Assembly (NCBI GenBank): GCA_050288165.1 | Contig: JBNKDG010000003.1 | Coordinates: 62,001 to 126,000 of the forward strand | DNA from: JAPHTQ01 sp050288165 | GTDB lineage: Bacteria > Pseudomonadota > Gammaproteobacteria > Thiohalomonadales > Thiohalomonadaceae | Length of the DNA: 64,000 nucleotides | Direction of reading: 5' to 3' | Part shown: in pieces, positions 57,438-64,000 of the stretch | How the letters are laid out: each line of letters begins with the position of its first letter | How positions within the stretch are numbered: the stretch's first letter is position 1 | Translations under genes and position numbers: made by a program | Notes under the pieces: generated by a model | What the model was told of the DNA's origin: nothing | Database searches by the model: none | What the model saw: only the letters and a program-made list of their open reading frames with translations

Positions 57438-58832
57438 ATGAAACGTGAAATGACGAAGAAAATGGTGGTCATCGCCGCACTAATGCTGCTGTTGATGATT
57501 CCCCTGTCGATGATTGAAGGAGTGGTACATGAACGCAGTCATTACCGTAATGATGCGCGTAACAGCATCGCCGATAGCTGGACCGGACAACAGAAAGTCA
57601 TCGGTCCACTGCTGGTCCTGCCGTACCATGAATACCGCAATGAAAAGGAATGGAACAAGGAGCTGAAGAAATACGAAAAGAAAGTGCGGCGCTACGACCG
57701 TGAAATATACCTGACCCCGGAAGCACTTAAGATAAACACCACGGTCACTACAGACGAACGCAGCCGGGGCATCTACACCATCCCCGTCTACACCTCCGAG
57801 ATGTCTGTCTCGGGACGCTTTGAACGCCAGCGCATCAAGGAAATCGTTTCCCAGAGCGAAGGCCGCATCGAGTGGCAGGCGCCTAGGTTATCCGTCGTGA
57901 TCAGCGATACACGCGGAGTGGTCTCACCGCCGGTACTGACCTGGAAAGACGACAGCGTGGAATTTGCCCCGGGCGCAGAACTGGGCTCACTGAAAACAGG
58001 CATCCACGCCAGCCTGAGAAAACTGGACTCGGCCTCCACGCCTATCGACTTCAGCTTCAACATTAAACTGCGCGGCATGGAGACCCTGCAATTCTCCCCG
58101 GTTGGCAAACATACCGATGTGACTGTTAATGCCGACTGGCCCCATCCAAGCTTTATCGGCCGCTACCTGCCGGATGAACGTCAGATCGACGATACCTACT
58201 TCAATGCCCACTGGAGCGTCTCATCATTCTCTAGCTCCATGCCGCAACTGATCAGCGAGTGCGAACAGGGTATTTGTAACGAGCTGATGAATAATGCTTT
58301 CGGCGTCACCCTTTTCAACTCGGTAGACATCTATCAACAGAGCGAGCGCTCAGTCAAATACGCCATGCTCTTCATCACCCTGGGATTCGTCGCCTTCTTC
58401 CTCTTCGAAATCATGAAGGGCCTGCGCCTGCACCCGATGCAATACCTGTTGATGGGATTGGGCTTGAGTGTCTTCTACCTGCTGTTGATCTCCCTATCGG
58501 AACACATCGCCTTCGCATGGGCCTATCTAACGGCGGCGCTGGCATCGACGGCAGTGATGGGTCTCTACCTTAGCGGCGTACTGCGCTCTGTTCGCCATAG
58601 CCTGGCATTCAGTACCACGCAGCTAATGCTCTACGCCATGCTCTTCAGCATTTTACGTTCCGAGGACAATTCGTTGTTGATGGGGGCACTGCTGATCTTT
58701 GCAGTACTCAGCCTGGTGATGGTGGTAACACGTCGCTTCGACTGGTATGCCATTGGAGAACAGGTGCAACAAAAGGTTAATGCAAACCGGAAAAATGAAC
58801 TGCCGGAAGTGCTGTTACCCGATCTGGAATAA
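57438..58832 (+). CDS. creD: Inner-membrane protein CreD
   Basis: 464 residues, the family length. An N-terminal anchor (MVVIAALMLLLMIPLSMIEG) is followed by a large periplasmic part (about 30-310) including RGIYTIPVYTSEMSVSGRFE and LFNSVDIYQQSERSVKYAML. About five C-terminal spans come last (FITLGFVAFFLFEIMKGLRL onward). CreD is induced by CreBC and linked to envelope integrity and beta-lactam tolerance in some bacteria. Separated from creC by 77 bases. A GC-rich hairpin follows. Confidence 0.92.
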   Translation: MKREMTKKMVVIAALMLLLMIPLSMIEGVVHERSHYRNDARNSIADSWTGQQKVIGPLLVLPYHEYRNEKEWNKELKKYEKKVRRYDREIYLTPEALKINTTVTTDERSRGIYTIPVYTSEMSVSGRFERQRIKEIVSQSEGRIEWQAPRLSVVISDTRGVVSPPVLTWKDDSVEFAPGAELGSLKTGIHASLRKLDSASTPIDFSFNIKLRGMETLQFSPVGKHTDVTVNADWPHPSFIGRYLPDERQIDDTYFNAHWSVSSFSSSMPQLISECEQGICNELMNNAFGVTLFNSVDIYQQSERSVKYAMLFITLGFVAFFLFEIMKGLRLHPMQYLLMGLGLSVFYLLLISLSEHIAFAWAYLTAALASTAVMGLYLSGVLRSVRHSLAFSTTQLMLYAMLFSILRSEDNSLLMGALLIFAVLSLVMVVTRRFDWYAIGEQVQQKVNANRKNELPEVLLPDLE

Positions 58833-58838
58833 CTGGAT

Positions 58839-58869
58839 TGGTCGCCGCGGTCTCAGACCGCGGCGACCA
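58839..58869. terminator. GC-rich hairpin between creD and the repeat lipoprotein gene
   Basis: A perfect stem of about 14 bp, 58839-58852 with 58856-58869, loop TCA. There is no T-run on either strand, so it may be a weak terminator or an mRNA-stabilising hairpin. Confidence 0.6.
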
Positions 58870-58887
58870 CCACACTATTGATTACAA

Positions 58888-60216
58888 CTAATCGTAACGA
58901 TTGGACAAAACGTTGGTATGGCTACCGTCGAACTGTTCCCACACCGCCATGGCGTTGCCATCGCTGTCCATGGCAACCTGCGGGTTAGAGGTACCGCCGG
59001 TATCGTCTGTCTCGATGAGTTCCGCGCTACCCCAACCGCTACCAGCGGTGTAATGGTTTGCCAGGATATTGTTACCCTGCTCCCATACCGCCATAGCATG
59101 TCCGCCGCTATTAACGGCAATATGGGCATTACCGGCACTCCCGGTGTCGTCACTCTCGATGAGTTCAGCACTACCCCAGCTGCTTCCAGAGGTGTAACGA
59201 TTGGACAAAATATTAATCCGTGTCCCGTCACTCTGCTCCCATACCGCTAAGGCATTGCCACTACCCTCGATAGCAACCTGCGGATTGGAGGCAGCGCCCG
59301 CGCTGTCACTCTCGATAAGTCCGGCGGTACCCCAGCCGCTACCCACCGTATAACGATTGGCATAAATGCTGTCGTAAGTCCCATCACTCTGAAACCACAC
59401 CGCCATGGCATTGCCATTACTATCGGCGGCAATTTGCGGGGATGCCGCATTGCCCGTGCTACTGCTCTCGACAAGTACTGCCGTCCCCCAACCACTGCCT
59501 GCCACATAACGGTTAGCGTAGATGCTGTCGTAGCTGCCATCGTTCTGCTGCCACACAGCAATGGCATTGCCACTGCCGTCGATAGCAATCTGAGGAATAG
59601 CGGCAATACCCGCACCACTCTCGATGAGTGTGGCCGACGCATCCCAGCCGATACCCACCGTGTTGCGTGTGGCATAGATGCTACCACCCTGCTCCCATAC
59701 CACCATGGCGTTACCGCTGGTGTCCATGGCAACCTGCGGATATGCCGCATCGCCCGCGTTGTTCTCGATGAGTGCCTCTGTTCCCCAGCCGCTGCCCGCA
59801 GAGTAACGGTTGGCATAAATGCTGTTGTTAGTGCCATCGGACTGGTACCACACGGCTATAGCGTTGCCGCTGCTGTCGACGGCGATCCGGGGATCGTAGG
59901 CATGGGTCGTATCATTGCTTTCGATGGTCGCCTCGGTACCCCAACCACTCCCCACCGTGTAACGATTGGCATAAATGCTATTGCGAGTACCATCGTTCTG
60001 ATACCACACGGCAATAGCGTTGCCGCTGCCATCAATAGCAATCTTCGGGGACAAACCATCCAGAGTACCAGTTTCGATCATCTCGGCCGTTCCCCATGCC
60101 TTGGTTGCGGGCACGCCGCCTCCAGAGCTGCCGCCACAGCCAGTCAGAAACAGAGGGGAAGCAATGGAGAAAATGAGAATTTTGGAAGAAACAAAACGCA
60201 CCGTTTTACTCGACAC
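58888..60216 (-). CDS. Lipoprotein with eight propeller-like repeats
   Basis: 442 residues from a GTG at 60216, which has AAGGAAAAGG upstream; a start at 60258 or 60369 is also open. The lipoprotein signal (FSIASPLFLTGC) is followed by a Gly-rich linker. Eight repeats of 44-52 residues follow, each starting WGT/WGS/WDA, with cores like PQVAMDTSGNAMVVWEQ and ending SIYANRYTVGSG. Repeats 3 and 7 are shorter (missing a few residues after VWEQG). The spacing and Trp/Asp-Gly-Asn pattern suggest a beta-propeller on the cell surface. Function unknown. Confidence 0.8.
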   Translation of the reverse strand: MSSKTVRFVSSKILIFSIASPLFLTGCGGSSGGGVPATKAWGTAEMIETGTLDGLSPKIAIDGSGNAIAVWYQNDGTRNSIYANRYTVGSGWGTEATIESNDTTHAYDPRIAVDSSGNAIAVWYQSDGTNNSIYANRYSAGSGWGTEALIENNAGDAAYPQVAMDTSGNAMVVWEQGGSIYATRNTVGIGWDASATLIESGAGIAAIPQIAIDGSGNAIAVWQQNDGSYDSIYANRYVAGSGWGTAVLVESSSTGNAASPQIAADSNGNAMAVWFQSDGTYDSIYANRYTVGSGWGTAGLIESDSAGAASNPQVAIEGSGNALAVWEQSDGTRINILSNRYTSGSSWGSAELIESDDTGSAGNAHIAVNSGGHAMAVWEQGNNILANHYTAGSGWGSAELIETDDTGGTSNPQVAMDSDGNAMAVWEQFDGSHTNVLSNRYD

Positions 60217-60586
60217 ATCACACCAACCTTTTCCTTGTTTTGTACAAGTTTTAAACATAACAATTTGCTGAAAACGAACCAAGCTAACCTTAGCGAAACC
60301 GTGACAAGTCACCAGATTTATTGACTTATCGCAATAAAGATCAGGCTTTGGAAAAGGCACAGCATGCATCCATGAATGACATACTGCTTAGCGCCAGTAT
60401 TCGACACAACACCGACAGAAAAACAACCGGACATAGGAAGCGGGGATATGCGTTAGTGGGCTTGCCATGACATAGGCATCGCAACTCCTGCACAATGGCC
60501 CGTCACGGCAAAATAATATACTCATAAACCGACCGTTACCCCGCAACAGCTATTTGATACAGGAAACACCCACACATGAACTTTTC
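60217..60586. other. Divergent intergenic region, repeat lipoprotein / GNAT gene
   Basis: 370 bases holding both promoters. A TATACT at 60517-60522 could be the -10 for the GNAT gene; no convincing -35 is seen. No RNA gene was recognised. Confidence 0.45.
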
Positions 60587-60973
60587 ATGAATTTCACCCA
60601 AGACGGGATCGACTGGCACGAACTGTCTGCGCTCGACAAAGCGGCGCCACTTGGCGACAAAGCCCCTGACGCCCTGGAGAAGGCATTCAGCAACAGCATG
60701 TTCAAATGCTTTGTGTTCGATGAAGGGAAGCTCGTCGGTGTCGGACGTGCCCTGGCCGACGGCGTGGACTACTCTTACATCTGCTACGTCGCGATACTCC
60801 CCAACCATCAGGGTCACGGTCTTGGTAAAGCCATCGTCACCAAACTTGTTGAACTCTCCGCCGGACACAAGAAGATCATCCTCTACGCCTATCCGGGAAA
60901 GGAAGCCTTTTACAAGAAACTCGGCTTCAAGCGCATGAGAACCGCCATGACAATCTTCGAGAACCAGGCATAG
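60587..60973 (+). CDS. GNAT-family N-acetyltransferase
   Basis: A 128-residue acetyltransferase of the GNAT fold. ATG at 60587 (MNFTQDGIDWHELS) is preferred to a TTG at 60554. The acetyl-CoA loop is LPNHQGHGLGKAIV (Q/R-x-x-G-x-G/A). Other fold marks are VGVGRALADGVDYSYICYVA and the C-terminal FYKKLGFKRM. The substrate is unknown. It stands alone, convergent with the large lipoprotein gene behind a terminator. Confidence 0.9.
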   Translation: MNFTQDGIDWHELSALDKAAPLGDKAPDALEKAFSNSMFKCFVFDEGKLVGVGRALADGVDYSYICYVAILPNHQGHGLGKAIVTKLVELSAGHKKIILYAYPGKEAFYKKLGFKRMRTAMTIFENQA

Positions 60974-61030
60974 GCACTTGAGTGGGGGCTAGTGAACGAA
61001 ACGTAACCAGAACTACGCCATACACCCTGC

Positions 61031-61063
61031 AAAAAAATGCCCCATACCCGAAGGCATGGGGCA
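61031..61063 (-). terminator. Terminator of the large lipoprotein gene
   Basis: The stem TGCCCCAT/ATGGGGCA (61038-61045 with 61056-61063) extends inward past one mismatch to a loop TTCG on the minus strand. It is followed on that strand by seven T's (61037-61031). Confidence 0.85.
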
Positions 61064-61094
61064 AGTCCTGATATCTCATTCAGGATGAGGAGAA

Positions 61095-63593
61095 TTACTG
61101 TAATTCACCTTCGATCACAGCCGGTGCCGAATCGGGATTAAGTGAGTCCTGATCGCCGATGGTGAACGGTACATCACCGGCAACGGCAGATGGCAGTGCA
61201 AGTTCACTGCTGTTGACCGCCGTGCTCAACGTAAGTCCCGCCGTATCGCAAACCGTAACGAGATTGGTATCTTCTTTCATGGTCTGCTCACGCTCGATCT
61301 GTTTGACGATGTACTGGTTGCTCAATGCATCGGTGAGAAGGACACCGTTCTTCAGCGTCAGCGAATTGTAACCATGACCGCTGCTGGCATCGTCGGTCCA
61401 GGGGAAACCCCACAGCTCACCGGGACCGCCGTACTCCAGCATATGGAAGTTACCCGCCGGGTGGGTGGTTACCGCCGCACCGATGTTCGGGTCATCACCC
61501 GCATCGTAGCTATAGCTAAACTGTAGTGGCGGTTCAAAATTCACATAAGCGCTGGTTGAGGTGTTCCGCACCGAATACTGATGGTTCCAGTTGTTGGGGC
61601 CGGTCTCCCAGCGATAACTAACGGGCTGGTCATAGACTTCCCAGGGATTGGTCAATGTGGCCGCAACGGCAGCGGTAACCATCTCACTACTCTGAATACC
61701 CCACTGATACCAATCTACAGGGTTACTCCCAGCGTCGAGAATACTGCTCAGATCGGTGCCCGCAGCGATGGTCACTGCTGCACCCGCATTGGAGTCATCC
61801 GCAAGAGTGTACTTCCCACCGTTAACACCAAAGGTATAGGTGTAACCGGATGGATTGTAGTTGTAGAAAAGGTCACTCTCCGCAGCGGGATTACTGATGC
61901 CACCCTTAATACAGCGGTCGTAACAAACCAGCGTCATCGCGCTAGCAGTGGTGGGTGAAACATTCTCCTCCTTGAAGAAGGTCAGGGTAGTAGGTGGCGT
62001 CCCGCCGCCACTGGGAAGAATGGCATTACCACCCAGAGAGTTGGACCAGAGCCACAACTGGTAACCTAGCGATTGGCTCTGCACATCGATCACTGTGTTA
62101 GCCATGGAAGTATCGTAGGTAGGCGGACCGTTAGTGTTCCAGGTCACCTTAGACTGAACCACCGCATTACCGCTCGCAGCATCCACTGTCACCATATAAT
62201 CGTTTTGAGCCGGACAGGGAGTCACTGCCTGACAGAAGGGATCGGTCAGATCACCGTGCCACTGGAACTGAGCGCCAGCCAGTGAAGTCAGTGCAACGGT
62301 TTCACGGGTTCGTTTGATCAACCTGCCGCCTGAAACACCTACGGTATAGGTCTCGGCGGAAGCCGCACTGCCCCAGTTCTGTTTGGTGATCGTATCGCCA
62401 TCGGCGAGGGTAGCCGTATCGTCTTCCAGCCACAGTCCCCAGTAACCGATATTGCCAAAGACATTACTGGCCGTAACGAATGGCATGTTGGAGCTACGGG
62501 TCACGCGGGCACCGGTGCTCGGGTTATAGAGATTGTAGCGCCAGACATGGGTATCGAATTGGGTGCGATCGGCACAAACCTCACTGCCGGTATCGATGAT
62601 GTTATCGTTATTCACATCTGTCCCGCGCAGAAATGCGGTGGTATCGAAGCTGACGAAATACTTCGCCGTATCTGCTGGCTGGGCAATATCCCACAGATCG
62701 TATTTATAAGTCTGCGCAATACCGCTGGTACCAGCGGCATCATTCATAATGACGTTGCTCTTCTGAATCATGTCGAAGGGCAGGCCGGGCTGAACCGAAC
62801 CACCACCCAGGTTGATGAAGGTAAACTGGGCCTTGTTATCGGAACGGTCAACGGTTTTCAGGGTTCCGGTCATCACCGTTAAATCAGCGCCCAGAACGGA
62901 CGTGTCGGGCATAACCGTGCCCGCAGGGAGCACGCCCTTGAAATTAAGGGTGAACTTGCCGAATGGACTGGTACTACTCACCCCTTCGTTAACGGTGATG
63001 TGGACCAGGATATATTGATTATCCATCGGGTCATTGCTTTGACCGTTTGGCGGGATCCAGATACGTACGATCTGGGGTGAACTGTTGTTGGTACGGGTAG
63101 ATTGCACCAACCACTTTTCGTATTTGGTCGCCTGTGAACTGTCACTGCTGGAGACCCCACCACTGGCACCGGCACTGGCATCGCTTGAAGTCCCGCCGCC
63201 GCTCTGCTGACATTCGTTGGTGTTGACCAGGGCATAATAGGCTCCCTGATTGACCAGATCCTCGGCACGTATCTGGCCGACATAGCAGAGGATCTCATTG
63301 ACCATACTCAGCGGTTCGATGGAAGCATCGTAAACCCAGGTCTGAACAGGGTCCGTGCCAAAAGCCGTCGTCGCACCGGGTAAAGGACTGGCAACAACAC
63401 CCACCGGTACACTGACAGCGGCAACAGAGGCACCGCCATCGTCCTGAGCCGCGACCACACTGAGGGCAGTCGGCATTTGCAGACCCACGATATCGCCACC
63501 GCCACTGCTGCTACCCCCACCACCACAGGCATGTAAGGCAACTCCCAGGACGATTGCGAACGAAGCAAATAGTAAGTGCGTAGAGAATCTCAT
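61095..63593 (-). CDS. Large secreted lipoprotein of unknown function
   Basis: 832 residues with lipoprotein signal MRFSTHLLFASFAIVLGVAL followed by HACGGGG (lipobox LHAC), then a Gly/Ser-rich linker. The mature part is Ser/Thr/Asn/Asp-rich, without long repeats, with beta-like blocks: TKYEKWLVQSTRTNNSSPQI, KYFVSFDTTAFLRGTDVNND (calcium-like loop), VLLTDALSNQYIVKQIE. The few cysteines could form disulfides (ILCYVGQ, EVCADR, CQAVTPCPAQN, VCYDRCIKG). I recognise no family; an outer-membrane or cell-surface role is likely. AAGGAGAG lies just upstream of the ATG. Confidence 0.75.
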   Translation of the reverse strand: MRFSTHLLFASFAIVLGVALHACGGGGSSSGGGDIVGLQMPTALSVVAAQDDGGASVAAVSVPVGVVASPLPGATTAFGTDPVQTWVYDASIEPLSMVNEILCYVGQIRAEDLVNQGAYYALVNTNECQQSGGGTSSDASAGASGGVSSSDSSQATKYEKWLVQSTRTNNSSPQIVRIWIPPNGQSNDPMDNQYILVHITVNEGVSSTSPFGKFTLNFKGVLPAGTVMPDTSVLGADLTVMTGTLKTVDRSDNKAQFTFINLGGGSVQPGLPFDMIQKSNVIMNDAAGTSGIAQTYKYDLWDIAQPADTAKYFVSFDTTAFLRGTDVNNDNIIDTGSEVCADRTQFDTHVWRYNLYNPSTGARVTRSSNMPFVTASNVFGNIGYWGLWLEDDTATLADGDTITKQNWGSAASAETYTVGVSGGRLIKRTRETVALTSLAGAQFQWHGDLTDPFCQAVTPCPAQNDYMVTVDAASGNAVVQSKVTWNTNGPPTYDTSMANTVIDVQSQSLGYQLWLWSNSLGGNAILPSGGGTPPTTLTFFKEENVSPTTASAMTLVCYDRCIKGGISNPAAESDLFYNYNPSGYTYTFGVNGGKYTLADDSNAGAAVTIAAGTDLSSILDAGSNPVDWYQWGIQSSEMVTAAVAATLTNPWEVYDQPVSYRWETGPNNWNHQYSVRNTSTSAYVNFEPPLQFSYSYDAGDDPNIGAAVTTHPAGNFHMLEYGGPGELWGFPWTDDASSGHGYNSLTLKNGVLLTDALSNQYIVKQIEREQTMKEDTNLVTVCDTAGLTLSTAVNSSELALPSAVAGDVPFTIGDQDSLNPDSAPAVIEGELQ

Positions 63594-64000
63594 GGCTACT
63601 CTCCTTGTATTTATTCGTTACTTCCATCATACGAAGCTGCCGCACAGGGCAGCGGTTTATATTGTGCAGTGCTTACAGCTGAAGACCACGGTCACAGATG
63701 ATGCAGGGGTGTCTGACCCTCCAGTAATCATGAAGTATCGAACGAAACCGGGATAATGCAAGGCTAATTGGCAGATCGCTCAGGCACAAATGCCAGCGCA
63801 CAAAAAGGATTCGCAGTCAGAAAATATTTTGAGACACTTCTAGAAACCATCTTCTATCCGACGTAATGAGAACGCATCCGGCCCTCTACAGTACGACGCT
63901 CTGCAAGAGAAAGACTTGGACGCTCCCACATCAAACTGAATATATGTGGTATGGACCCAGGCCACACCACGTTCCAACGGTGGCAAGGCTGCTTGCTGAA
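63594..64000. other. Intergenic end of window
   Basis: 407 bases upstream of the large lipoprotein gene with no gene recognised. A hairpin, GCTGCC at 63636-63641 with GGCAGC at 63648-63653, lies in the probable 5' leader of that gene, about 43 bases before its ATG. It does not fit a riboswitch class I know. Confidence 0.5.

Noticed and set aside
58888..60216. Repetitive DNA as possible CRISPR or satellite
   Set aside because: The repeats are in frame and code for a conserved protein repeat; DNA similarity follows from the protein.
63594..63700. Cyclic di-GMP riboswitch in the leader of the large lipoprotein gene
   Set aside because: The GCACAGGGCA-like string lies on the opposite strand and the rest of the GEMM core is missing; only a simple hairpin remains.

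Overview
The window reads as chromosomal DNA of a free-living gammaproteobacterium. By eye it is moderately GC-rich, genes are densely packed on both strands, and the housekeeping set (queG, hemH, adk, lon, htpG, pgm, hslR, mobA, moeA, creBCD) is typical of that class. Several features point to a respiratory, oxygen-limited and probably chemolithotrophic lifestyle: a nine-heme secreted cytochrome c, an Rnf complex, a pyruvate:ferredoxin oxidoreductase, both pyruvate phosphate dikinase and PEP synthase, and a protein resembling DsrS of purple sulfur bacteria. Species cannot be named from this sequence.

Left third (1-25998). A cut nnr gene diverges from queG, which is followed by a PfkB sugar kinase. 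Next come a leftward signalling group (GAF-GGDEF cyclase, HDOD protein, small flagellar-type protein), NudF, mobA and moeA, a histone H1-like protein, lon, an NlpC/P60 lipoprotein, hemH and adk. A long leftward run follows: a 186-residue protein, DsrS-like, VWA/metallopeptidase, MoxR ATPase, Nudix, thioredoxin, Hsp15 and a zinc-ribbon protein. Three consecutive gaps in that run each hold a fold-back repeat built on CACGAAG/CGCAAAG units. A chemoreceptor with a candidate sigma-28 promoter, an ATP-grasp protein, a small membrane protein with a glutaredoxin, and htpG complete this part.

Middle (26000-37000). pgm is followed by a short AT-rich island with a single HEPN-type protein. A response regulator with a weakened acidic pocket lies behind an FNR-like site and precedes the nine-heme cytochrome. 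ppdK and a lipoprotein follow.

Core system (36998-51948). A LysR regulator diverges from rnfB, then a 1644-residue NifJ-type oxidoreductase with its own C-terminal ferredoxin domain, a terminator-like hairpin, rnfCDGEA, a tiny Cys-rich membrane protein, PEP synthase and its regulator PpsR. My reading (inference) is a dedicated low-potential ferredoxin circuit. Rnf would exchange electrons between NADH, the ion gradient and ferredoxin. NifJ would interconvert acetyl-CoA and pyruvate. PEP synthase and PpsR would move the pyruvate into gluconeogenesis. It is the most interesting part of the window.

Right end (51939-64000). A secreted protein of unknown role, a lone Fe-S half of a lactate/glycolate-type dehydrogenase, a DUF1304 protein, creBCD, a lipoprotein with eight propeller-like repeats, a GNAT acetyltransferase and a large lipoprotein of unknown function. 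I found no tRNA, rRNA, CRISPR array, transposase or prophage.
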